Of a stretch of DNA of 37,764 nucleotides, positions 1-6,261 are shown piece by piece. Below the pieces are notes generated by a model. The model made no database searches, had not been told where the DNA came from, and saw only the letters and a program-made list of their open reading frames with translations. A program made the position numbers and the translations under genes. Each line of letters opens with the position of its first letter. The first letter of the stretch is position 1. The stretch lies in NCBI GenBank assembly GCA_913058295.1, contig CAJXRD010000031.1:1-37764 (forward strand), written 5' to 3'. Source of the DNA: an uncultured Flavobacteriales bacterium (GTDB taxonomy: Bacteria > Bacteroidota > Bacteroidia > Flavobacteriales > Flavobacteriaceae).

Positions 1-229
1 TCCATTTGTTGTTTTTTAGCTTATAGATTATTAGTTCACGAACAACTCCATCTATTTCGTTTTCAGGTCCTGTATTGTAAGCAAAGACAAGTTCAGCAAT
101 TGAATCCTTGTCTAAATCACCTGAAACAGAATCAACAACTGAGTAATTGACAGGAATAGGCAATTCTTGTCCATATGAGGTGTGAACCAAAGTCACTAAA
201 AATATCAGTATAAAGATTGCTTTTTTCAT
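1..229 (-). CDS. Secreted hypothetical protein, truncated by the window edge
   Basis: Only the first 76 codons are present, because the gene runs off the left edge. The start ATG at 229 opens a typical signal peptide (MKKAIFILIFLVTLVHTSYG, followed by QE), so the product is exported. The mature part contains the segment SGDLDKDSIAELVFAYNT, an Asp-rich loop resembling FG-GAP/VCBS-type or other calcium-binding repeats. That resemblance is weak, and I cannot name the family. The start codon lies 5 nt after the GTTAGCC end of the attC-like element at 235-365, so the gene looks like one unit of a cassette array whose members all point left. It has no recognisable ribosome-binding site or promoter of its own. 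Exported single-gene proteins of unknown function are common in such arrays. Confidence 0.75.
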   Translation of the reverse strand, partial: MKKAIFILIFLVTLVHTSYGQELPIPVNYSVVDSVSGDLDKDSIAELVFAYNTGPENEIDGVVRELIIYKLKNNKW

Positions 230-234
230 ATTGT

Positions 235-365
235 GGCTAACGGTTTGTATAAGATTAGTTGTGTGTTTTAAGCACTAAATTTAGCAAATAAATCACAGAT
301 AGAAAGTCCGCGAGGACTTTCGTAAGTAGGTTATCACTAGCAATTTATTTTATACGGTGTTAGCT
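235..365 (-). repeat. attC-like recombination site or imperfect inverted repeat, copy 1
   Basis: The ends are complementary and arranged like an integron attC site. On the plus strand they are GGCTAAC (235-241), a 5-nt spacer, GTATAA (247-252), a central region, TTATAC (350-355), a 3-nt spacer and GTTAGCT (359-365). The unequal spacers match the unpaired asymmetric segment of folded attC sites. The central region holds a perfect 8-bp hairpin at 302-321 with a GCGA loop. The total length of 131 nt is within the known attC range. The outer boxes differ from the canonical RYYYAAC/GTTRRRY by one position. The left-hand gene starts 5 nt from one end, and the stop codon of the hydrolase gene (360-362) lies inside the other. 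A MITE-like repeat is the main alternative. Confidence 0.55.
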
Positions 366-1223
366 ACTGTTCTTGTTCTTTATTATATGTTTAGTAATAG
401 CATCTTTCAATTCGGGATAATTTGTTTGTATTAACCAATGACCAGACTCTAATTCTATAAATTCGTAATCACTTTTCATATATTGATGATTTTCACTAAC
501 GGAATAAGAACCTATCGCAATATCTTTATTGCCCCAAATAAATAAGGTTGGGGTATGTATGTTTCCAAGTATTTGATTTTTAGCAGCTTTTTTTAATAGT
601 TTATAATTACTTCGATAATAATTTAATGATGCAGTCAGTTGTTTTGGGTTTCCGAAAACCTCCAAATAATCATCTATTTCATTTGAATCACTATTCTTCC
701 ATAGTTTTTTGAATACTCTAAAATCGTTCTTTCTAATTTGGATTTCTGGTAAATATGGTAATTGAAAGTTTTTTATGTATTGACTCATTTTACTTTGTTC
801 TTGGTCAACTACAATTGCTTTCCCAAAAGCTTGCAGATGCGGAACAGAAATTCCTGTCCAACTTAAAATTCTATCTTTATAATCATGAACTACTTTCCAA
901 CCAATGGCAGCTCCCCAATCATGACCGACAAGATGAAATTTTGGTTTATTTAGAAATTCAGAAATGTCTAGAACGTCCTTGGCTAATTTATCCAAACTAT
1001 AATGCTTTTTACCTTTCGGACAAGCCCCTTTACTATACCCTCTCAAGTTTGGTGCAATACAATAAAATCCATTTTCGGAAAAACTAAACATTAACTTTTT
1101 CCACATGTATGAGGTTTCAGGAAATCCATGTAAAAAAATTATTAATTCATCTTCTTTATTGCCATCTGTTCGGCAATCAAATATTAAATTGTCAATCTTT
1201 ATTTTAGTAGTTTCCTTCATCAT
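360..1223 (-). CDS. Alpha/beta hydrolase, epoxide hydrolase-like
   Basis: This 287-residue protein has the alpha/beta-hydrolase fold with the motif set of the epoxide hydrolase/haloalkane dehalogenase branch. HGFPE at 32-36 forms the oxyanion region. GHDWGA at 100-105 is the nucleophile elbow with Asp102. GNKD supplies Asp234, and SGHW supplies the catalytic His262. LNYYR near 200-204 in the cap resembles the cap tyrosine motif of epoxide hydrolases. There is no signal peptide, so the enzyme is probably cytoplasmic. An aspartate nucleophile argues against an ordinary serine esterase. The substrate cannot be told from sequence. The start is one of two consecutive ATGs. The stop TAA is embedded in the outer box of the attC-like element at 235-365, and a second such element lies just upstream, so the gene behaves as a single mobile cassette. 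Confidence 0.85.
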   Translation of the reverse strand: MMKETTKIKIDNLIFDCRTDGNKEDELIIFLHGFPETSYMWKKLMFSFSENGFYCIAPNLRGYSKGACPKGKKHYSLDKLAKDVLDISEFLNKPKFHLVGHDWGAAIGWKVVHDYKDRILSWTGISVPHLQAFGKAIVVDQEQSKMSQYIKNFQLPYLPEIQIRKNDFRVFKKLWKNSDSNEIDDYLEVFGNPKQLTASLNYYRSNYKLLKKAAKNQILGNIHTPTLFIWGNKDIAIGSYSVSENHQYMKSDYEFIELESGHWLIQTNYPELKDAITKHIIKNKNSS

Positions 1224-1233
1224 TCAGAATTGT

Positions 1234-1415
1234 GGCTAACGGTTTTGTATAAAAGTCAGTAACGAATAAAGTTTGCTTATGCTTTGGAGTTTATTAGCGC
1301 AAAGGCAAGAAGCAAACTTGAGTTCTGATTTTTCAGATTACAATTTAGTAAAATTTGTAAGACTTTTCATTTTCTTAACCAACAAAGCTGTTATTGCTTT
1401 TATACGTTGTTAGCC
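1234..1415 (-). repeat. attC-like recombination site or imperfect inverted repeat, copy 2
   Basis: The plus strand reads GGCTAAC (1234-1240), a 6-nt spacer, GTATAAAAG (1247-1255), then at the far end CTTTTATAC (1397-1405), a 3-nt spacer and GTTAGCC (1409-1415). Both the 7-bp outer arms and the 9-bp inner arms are perfectly complementary, and the spacers are unequal as in a folded attC. The centre contains a further perfect 10-bp inverted repeat, AAGTTTGCTT (1269-1278) with AAGCAAACTT (1310-1319). At 182 nt it is longer than most attC sites. It shares the outer boxes, inner boxes and flanking ACAAT with copy 1, although the central regions differ, as expected for attC sites. Confidence 0.55.
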
Positions 1416-1423
1416 TTTCGTTA

Positions 1424-2158
1424 TTATTTGTTATTTAATTTTTCAATTTCTTTTGAAATATCATTCATTAAATTCTTAATAAGCGATCTTAATTCTGTAC
1501 TTCGATTAATTCCATAACTCCTAATTCCGATTAAATATGTCAATTTATTTTTGAATTGTTGGTTATTCATTAATTCTAAATAATCATTTGGGATGGCCAT
1601 TCTATTTTGTATATCTAATTCAAAGTTATTCGTAAAGAATGGTGTCATAACTGTATTATTATAGTTCCATTCTGTTTTATTATGGTCGTTTACCAAATAC
1701 TGAATTTTTTCTTCATAAATAAATAGAAGTTTAATTCTAATGCTATCATTTGAGATTAAGTCAGTACCTCTATTTTTAAACAACTCAAACCCAGAATAGT
1801 TAAAATCTGGTTCTTGCCAAGACAATAAATTCCTAAAATGATAATTTAATGATTCATTATAAGGTGATTTTTTTTCGAAATGGTCTAAAAGAATTTCATA
1901 ACTTTTTATGGTTTCTAAATTTGCGTTTTCAGAACGTTCATTTTCTTTTTCAGCTTGTTTTAGTCCTTTCTGAATTTCGATTAACGTAACTATTTCAAGG
2001 TTTCTGTATTTTCTTTCTTCATTCCAATTATTAATTGAAAGAGCAATTAAAATTCCAATTACCACCAATATAACTTCTCCAATAGCATAAATTAAATACT
2101 TACTTACTTTATTTTCTTTAATCATATTTTGTCTAATTTTTCTAAAGAATTTTATCAT
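1424..2158 (-). CDS. DUF6090 family single-pass membrane protein
   Basis: This 244-residue protein has the layout of the Bacteroidota family DUF6090. A basic N-terminus (MIKFFRKIRQNMIKENKVSK) precedes one transmembrane helix at about 20-43 (YLIYAIGEVILVVIGILIAL), followed by SINNWNEERKYR and a largely helical, charged extracytoplasmic domain. The biochemical role of the family is unknown, and I see no catalytic motif. The gene is flanked on both sides by boxes of the GGCTAAC/GTTAGCC type. Its stop codon lies 8 nt before the element at 1234-1415, and a GGCTAAC box lies 25 nt upstream of its start. It therefore appears to be a cassette like its neighbours. Several related copies per genome are common in Flavobacteriaceae. 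Confidence 0.8.
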   Translation of the reverse strand: MIKFFRKIRQNMIKENKVSKYLIYAIGEVILVVIGILIALSINNWNEERKYRNLEIVTLIEIQKGLKQAEKENERSENANLETIKSYEILLDHFEKKSPYNESLNYHFRNLLSWQEPDFNYSGFELFKNRGTDLISNDSIRIKLLFIYEEKIQYLVNDHNKTEWNYNNTVMTPFFTNNFELDIQNRMAIPNDYLELMNNQQFKNKLTYLIGIRSYGINRSTELRSLIKNLMNDISKEIEKLNNK

Positions 2159-2183
2159 TTGGTTTGTGGTTGGTCATAATGAA

Positions 2184-2203
2184 GGCTAACTTGTTATATC
2201 ATC
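2184..2203 (-). repeat. Isolated attC-like half-site at the array boundary
   Basis: GGCTAAC at 2184-2190, followed by TTGTTATA, resembles one end of the two attC-like elements to its left. I could not find a complementary GTTAGCC/TATAC partner before the PhoD-like gene at 2284. It may be the remnant or outer boundary of the cassette array. A short unrelated dyad, ATCCT(gtgat)AGGAT, lies at about 2230-2244. Confidence 0.35.
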
Positions 2204-2283
2204 GCTTTTATTGTGCCTTATCCGCCAATATCCTGTGATAGGATCTGTTTTATTTGTTATTATTTCCTTAATAATATTACAAA

Positions 2284-3336
2284 TTAATAAGCCTGTTCTA
2301 AGGTTTCGATAATTTTATTATTTTCTCCTCTTATCTCCATAGAAACTTTTTTGTTTGCAAAGTCGAAACCAATCCATCCAAAGTTTAATTCCTTTATTTG
2401 TTCGCCCTTTCGATAACGGTTTGGGTCTACAGGTGAATCGGGATAGGTTTTTGTCATTCCACTAGCGGTAAATTCTACTAATGGATAGGGCAATCCTTCT
2501 ACTTCGGCTACAGAGAATTCTGCCAAATGCCGATCACCACTTAAGATAAAAATATTTTTAGCCTTCGCATTTTTTAGCATTTGCCACATTTTGTCTACCT
2601 CATCGGGGAAATTCCCCCATTTTTCCCATCCATGCTCATCAGCTAAAAACTGTATGCTACTTACAATCACTGTAAACGTGGCGGTATCTTCTTCCAGTTC
2701 TTTTTCTAACCAATTCCATTGTACTTCTCCCAATTGGGTTCCTCCCTCTCCTTTTCCCCAAGCTTGGTACCGAACTCCTTCTATGGTAACTTCCTTTAAT
2801 GGGTCTCTAAAATAACGGGTATCTAATACAATTACTTTTATACTTCCTTTTGGATTAGTAAAGGTTTCAGAATAATATACTCCTTCCCTATCTCTACGAG
2901 CATCCTCTTTGGGGACCCCCATAAAATCTAAAAATAATTGTTGTGCCTTCGCTTTAGCCTCCCACTCTGCTCCAGCATCATTTTTACCGTAGTCATGATC
3001 ATCCCAAGTACCTATTATTTGAGTATTTTCAGACAGTTTCTTATATTCAGGATTCATGGTTACTTTATCGTATTCGGCCATCATTAGTGCCATATCATCG
3101 GTATCGGCATAAATATTATCGCCTCCCCAAACAAAAACATCCGCTGCTGTTTCTAATATTGGTTTCCAAAGAGGTTGCTCCATATTTTGGTCGTTACAAC
3201 TTGCAAATATCATGGTAAAGTCTATCTGCTCTTCTATTGGCGCTTTTTCTTTAAGTTCTGTTTCAGGTTTTTCAGGCGTAGCTTGTTTGCAAGAAAAAAA
3301 TAAGAGGATAACTAAGGGAAATATAATTTTATTCAT
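2284..3336 (-). CDS. PhoD-like alkaline phosphatase/phosphodiesterase lipoprotein
   Basis: This is a 350-residue metallophosphoesterase of the PhoD family. The signal peptide ends in a lipobox (LLFFSC, Cys at about residue 16), so it is a lipoprotein, probably periplasm- or surface-facing. Family motifs occur in order: FASCNDQN, WGGDNIYADTDD, GTWDDHDYGKNDAG and SGDRHLAEF. They carry the Asp, Asn and His residues that bind the metal centre in PhoD-like enzymes. The usual activity is hydrolysis of phosphate mono- or diesters. The length is typical for the short lipoprotein form in Flavobacteriia. It is transcribed divergently from nrnA. A TACTTTTG box lies 22 nt upstream of its ATG. It seems to be the first chromosomal core gene to the right of the cassette-like region. 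Confidence 0.9.
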   Translation of the reverse strand: MNKIIFPLVILLFFSCKQATPEKPETELKEKAPIEEQIDFTMIFASCNDQNMEQPLWKPILETAADVFVWGGDNIYADTDDMALMMAEYDKVTMNPEYKKLSENTQIIGTWDDHDYGKNDAGAEWEAKAKAQQLFLDFMGVPKEDARRDREGVYYSETFTNPKGSIKVIVLDTRYFRDPLKEVTIEGVRYQAWGKGEGGTQLGEVQWNWLEKELEEDTATFTVIVSSIQFLADEHGWEKWGNFPDEVDKMWQMLKNAKAKNIFILSGDRHLAEFSVAEVEGLPYPLVEFTASGMTKTYPDSPVDPNRYRKGEQIKELNFGWIGFDFANKKVSMEIRGENNKIIETLEQAY

Positions 3337-3358
3337 TTTAATTACGTTTTAGTACTTT

Positions 3359-3366
3359 CAAAAGTA
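3359..3366 (-). promoter_or_regulatory. Predicted -7 box for the PhoD-like gene
   Basis: On the minus strand this reads TACTTTTG, matching the Bacteroidota -7 consensus TAnnTTTG, 22 nt upstream of the ATG at 3336. No well-spaced -33 TTTG is apparent, so the call rests on one box and its position. Confidence 0.45.
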
Positions 3367-3398
3367 ACAAAAAACAATGGCAAATTGTTAAGAAATTG

Positions 3399-3406
3399 TA
3401 TATTCG
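3399..3406 (+). promoter_or_regulatory. Predicted -7 box for the nrnA-gldI-PPIase operon
   Basis: TATATTCG differs from TAnnTTTG by one base and ends 7 nt before the ATG at 3414. It would place transcription initiation at or very near the start codon. It also argues against the upstream in-frame TTG at 3396, which would lie inside the promoter. Confidence 0.45.
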
Positions 3407-3413
3407 CAGCGCT

Positions 3414-4427
3414 ATGAATTCCAAAGAAATATCTCTAGTAGAATCCCTACTAAATTCACCTAAACATATTGTAGTTGTTGGACATAAAAACCCAGATGGC
3501 GACGCTATTGGCTCATGCTTGGGCTTGGCTAACTTTTTAAGACAGAAAGGCCATCAAGTAATTGTAATGATGCCTAATGATTTTCCGAAGTTCTTACATT
3601 GGATTCCCGAGACAGATCAAATTACCATCTACGAACAAGAGGTTAAGAAAAGTGAGGAGATTGTTAAAAATGCAGATCTTATCTTTACTCTAGACTTTAA
3701 TGCATTAAATAGAACTGGAGACTTAGCACCTGTTTTAGCTGCTGCAACAGCAGATTTCATTTTAATAGATCATCACCAACAACCCGATGATTATGCTAAA
3801 GTAATTTACAGCGATGTGACGATGTGTTCTACTTCGCAAATGGTGTATCATTTTATCGAAGCTTTACAAGGACTAGAATTTATGAATTCTAAAATTGCCA
3901 CACAATTGTATGTTGGGATTATGACCGATACAGGCTCGTTTCGTTTTCCAGCGACTACAGCTACCACTCATAGAGTGATTGCAGCTTTGATTGAAAATGG
4001 TGCAAAAAATTCTGAAATTCATCAAAATATTTACGATACCAATAGTCCAGACCGATTAAAACTTTTAGGAGTAGCACTAAACAATCTAGTGATGCTTCCA
4101 GAGTTTAATACCGCATATATTACCCTAAGCCAAGAAGAGCTTAACGATAATAACTTTAAAAAGGGTGATACCGAAGGTTTTGTAAATTATGCCCTATCGA
4201 TGCAGGGTGTTGTTTTTGCCATTATCTTTATCGAAAACAAAAAAGAAGATATTGTAAAAATGTCCCTTAGAAGTAAAGGAAATTTTTCGGTAAACGAATT
4301 TTCTAGAAGTCACTATAATGGTGGTGGGCATACCAACGCAGCCGGTGGGAGAAGCCTCCTTACACTTTCTGAAACCGTTGCTGAATTTATTAGTATATTG
4401 CCCAAGTATAAAGAAGACCTAACGTAA
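3414..4427 (+). CDS. nrnA: DHH-family NanoRNase/pAp phosphatase NrnA
   Basis: This 337-residue protein has the DHH-DHHA1 architecture. Numbered from the chosen start, HKNPDGDAIGS lies near 26-36, TLDFNALNR near 98-106 and the DHH-type motif LIDHHQQPDDY near 122-132. YVGIMTDTGSF lies near 162, and GGGHTNAAGG is the C-terminal DHHA1 substrate-binding motif. Family members degrade short oligoribonucleotides and dephosphorylate pAp, linking RNA turnover to sulfur metabolism in the cytoplasm. I chose the ATG at 3414 because the extended reading starts with TTG (3396) inside a predicted promoter box. gldI follows after a single intergenic base, indicating co-transcription, an arrangement often seen in Flavobacteriaceae. 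Confidence 0.92.
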   Translation: MNSKEISLVESLLNSPKHIVVVGHKNPDGDAIGSCLGLANFLRQKGHQVIVMMPNDFPKFLHWIPETDQITIYEQEVKKSEEIVKNADLIFTLDFNALNRTGDLAPVLAAATADFILIDHHQQPDDYAKVIYSDVTMCSTSQMVYHFIEALQGLEFMNSKIATQLYVGIMTDTGSFRFPATTATTHRVIAALIENGAKNSEIHQNIYDTNSPDRLKLLGVALNNLVMLPEFNTAYITLSQEELNDNNFKKGDTEGFVNYALSMQGVVFAIIFIENKKEDIVKMSLRSKGNFSVNEFSRSHYNGGGHTNAAGGRSLLTLSETVAEFISILPKYKEDLT

Positions 4428-4428
4428 A

Positions 4429-4983
4429 ATGTCTAAACTATTTTACATATTAGCTATTAGTCTTGCTTTTGCTTCTTGCAAGAGTCCTGAGGCTCGTAGG
4501 CCTGTACAAAGTACCTCTGGCTCTTTTATCAATAAATCTGCGGAAAGAAATAAAGAATTATTCGAAAAAGAAAAGGCGCAAATTATTTCAATTATCGAAA
4601 AAGATACAGCCCATAATTATATTACTTCTAAAAGTGGATTTTGGTATTATTATAACCGCCAAGACACTTTGAAAACGAACATACCGGTTCTTGGTGATCA
4701 AATAGCATTTTCTTACGATATTAAATATTTAAATGGAGATTCTATCCTTTCTGAAAATGAAGTAGGACTACAAGAATATATTGTCGACAAATCTAATCAA
4801 GACCTTATATCAGGTCTTCGTGATGGTGTAAAATTGATGAAAATGGGAGAAACCATTACATTTCTTTTCCCATCGTATAAAGCTTACGGTTATTATGGAA
4901 TAACCGATAAATTGGGAGCTAACGTTCCTATACAGTGCACAGTAACATTAAAAAATATTAACAAAAACAATGAAAACTACTAG
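4429..4983 (+). CDS. gldI: Gliding motility-associated peptidyl-prolyl isomerase GldI
   Basis: This is a 184-residue FKBP-type peptidyl-prolyl isomerase carried on a lipoprotein signal (lipobox AFASC, Cys18). After a charged linker, the FKBP domain runs from about 70 to 178. Landmarks are GDQIAFSYDIKYLNGD, LISGLRDGVKLMKMGE and FLFPSYKAYGYYGI. In Flavobacterium johnsoniae, GldI is needed for gliding and for the T9SS machinery, presumably by folding other Gld or T9SS components in the periplasm. The gene starts one base after the nrnA stop and overlaps the next PPIase gene by 14 nt. Two proline-isomerase lipoproteins are therefore made from one operon. A gliding or at least T9SS-competent organism is implied, consistent with the sorting tail on the gene at 14848-16410. 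Confidence 0.9.
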   Translation: MSKLFYILAISLAFASCKSPEARRPVQSTSGSFINKSAERNKELFEKEKAQIISIIEKDTAHNYITSKSGFWYYYNRQDTLKTNIPVLGDQIAFSYDIKYLNGDSILSENEVGLQEYIVDKSNQDLISGLRDGVKLMKMGETITFLFPSYKAYGYYGITDKLGANVPIQCTVTLKNINKNNENY

Positions 4984-6097
4984 AACAATGAAGAAATTAT
5001 CACTTTTAATTTTAATACTATCCTTAAGTTTTGTGTCTTGCCAAAACGAGTACCCAGATTTAGAAGATGGGGTTTACGCAGAATTTAAAACTAACAAAGG
5101 AACTTTTGTAGCCAAATTAAATCACGAAGAGACGCCACTTACGGTTTCTAACTTTGTAGACTTAGCAGAAGGAAACAACGAAATGGTGGATTCTGTTTAT
5201 AAAGGAAAAAAATTCTATAACGGAATTTCTTTTCACAGAATTATTAAAGATTTTATGATTCAAGGGGGAGACCCTATGGGTACAGGTTCTGGAAGTCCAG
5301 GATATACTTTTCCAGATGAAATTGTAGATTCTTTATCGCATTCTAAAAAAGGAATTCTTTCTATGGCAAACTCTGGTCCTGCAACTAATGGGAGTCAGTT
5401 TTTTATAACTTTAAAAGAAACGCCTTGGTTAGATGGTAAGCACACCGTATTTGGTGAAATAGTATTAGGTCAAGCTTTAGTGGATTCTATAGGAATGGTG
5501 GAAACTACAAAACCTGGAGACAAGCCTGTTGATCCTGTAACTATTACTGAATTAAATATTTTACGTATTGGAAATGTAAACTTAGCTTCTTTTACAGAAG
5601 GGATGGAAATCGTAGAAAAGAAAATTCAAGAAAAAGAAGCATTAACTTTAAAAGTAGCTAGTGAAACTGCTGAAGGTTTAGCTGCTCAAAAAGAACAAGC
5701 TGAAGAATTACCTTCTGGTTTAAAAATTCTTTATACTGAAAAAGGAGATGGTATAAAGCCTGCTGAAGGTTCAAAAATATTAATGAACTATGCTGGGTAT
5801 TTACAAAATGGAACTTTATTTGATTCCAACTTTGAAGCAGTTGCAAGAAAATATGATGTATTCGATCAAAGAAGAGCTGATGGTGGAGGTTATGCGCCAA
5901 TGCCTTCAGATTATAGTACAGAAGCTCGTTTGATTCCTGGATTTAGAGAAGGTCTTTTAGCAATGAGTATTGGTGATAAAGCAACGATCTTTATTCCTGC
6001 ACATTTAGCATATGGAGAAAGAGGTATTCCTAATGTAATTCCACCAAATAGCGATTTGATTTTCGAATTAGAGCTAGTTGGAATGGCTACTGAATAA
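4970..6097 (+). CDS. Cyclophilin-FKBP fusion peptidyl-prolyl isomerase lipoprotein
   Basis: This 375-residue protein combines two unrelated proline isomerase folds. A lipoprotein signal (SFVSC, Cys24) comes first. A cyclophilin domain follows at about 35-195 (FHRIIKDFMIQGGDP, NGSQFFITL, WLDGKHTVFGE), then a charged, probably helical linker at about 205-245. An FKBP domain fills about 250-374 (GSKILMNYAGYLQNGTLFDSN, LIPGFREGLLAMSIGDK, LAYGERG). The FKBP domain carries an insertion of roughly 25-30 residues between LFDSN and LIPGF. It probably catalyses folding of exported proteins in the periplasm. The first ATG overlaps gldI by 14 nt. A second in-frame ATG at 4988 gives a more standard lysine-rich signal peptide start and removes the overlap, so the true start is uncertain. 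Confidence 0.9.
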   Translation: MKTTRTMKKLSLLILILSLSFVSCQNEYPDLEDGVYAEFKTNKGTFVAKLNHEETPLTVSNFVDLAEGNNEMVDSVYKGKKFYNGISFHRIIKDFMIQGGDPMGTGSGSPGYTFPDEIVDSLSHSKKGILSMANSGPATNGSQFFITLKETPWLDGKHTVFGEIVLGQALVDSIGMVETTKPGDKPVDPVTITELNILRIGNVNLASFTEGMEIVEKKIQEKEALTLKVASETAEGLAAQKEQAEELPSGLKILYTEKGDGIKPAEGSKILMNYAGYLQNGTLFDSNFEAVARKYDVFDQRRADGGGYAPMPSDYSTEARLIPGFREGLLAMSIGDKATIFIPAHLAYGERGIPNVIPPNSDLIFELELVGMATE

Positions 6098-6115
6098 TAC
6101 AATTCTAAATTACAA

Positions 6116-6197
6116 TTGTCATTCCGAACAGGGTGAGGAATCTCATCGATTCTTCACTCCCCTTCGACAAGCTCAGGAAACTGAAACTGAATGACAA
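6116..6197. repeat. Dispersed intergenic dyad element (REP/MITE-like)
   Basis: This 82-nt stretch has perfect 9-nt inverted termini (TTGTCATTC at 6116-6124, GAATGACAA at 6189-6197). Inside are CCGAACAGGGTGAGGAATCTC and CTTCGACAAGCTCAGG, wording I recognise from high-copy intergenic repeats in Bacteroidota genomes. Only one copy is present here, so its repetitive nature is knowledge-based and not shown by this window. Confidence 0.55.
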
Positions 6198-6210
6198 AAC
6201 AATATAAAAT

Positions 6211-6242
6211 AAAAAAGAGGCTTTTTTCAATGCCTCTTTTTT
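6211..6242. terminator. Bidirectional intrinsic terminator
   Basis: AAAAAAGAGGC (6211-6221) pairs perfectly with GCCTCTTTTTT (6232-6242) around a 10-nt loop. The stem is flanked by A and T tracts, so it can work on both strands. It sits between the convergent PPIase gene and pepD. Confidence 0.85.
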
Positions 6243-6261
6243 ATTATCCTATTTTTAAAAT

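Noticed and set aside
302-321. Perfect 8-bp hairpin with GCGA loop as an intrinsic terminator
   Set aside because: No T-tract follows on either strand, and it lies in the middle of the attC-like element, where a central dyad is expected.
755-1087. 110-codon plus-strand open frame
   Set aside because: It lies wholly antisense to the alpha/beta hydrolase gene, which has a complete set of catalytic motifs; the plus-strand product has no recognisable features.
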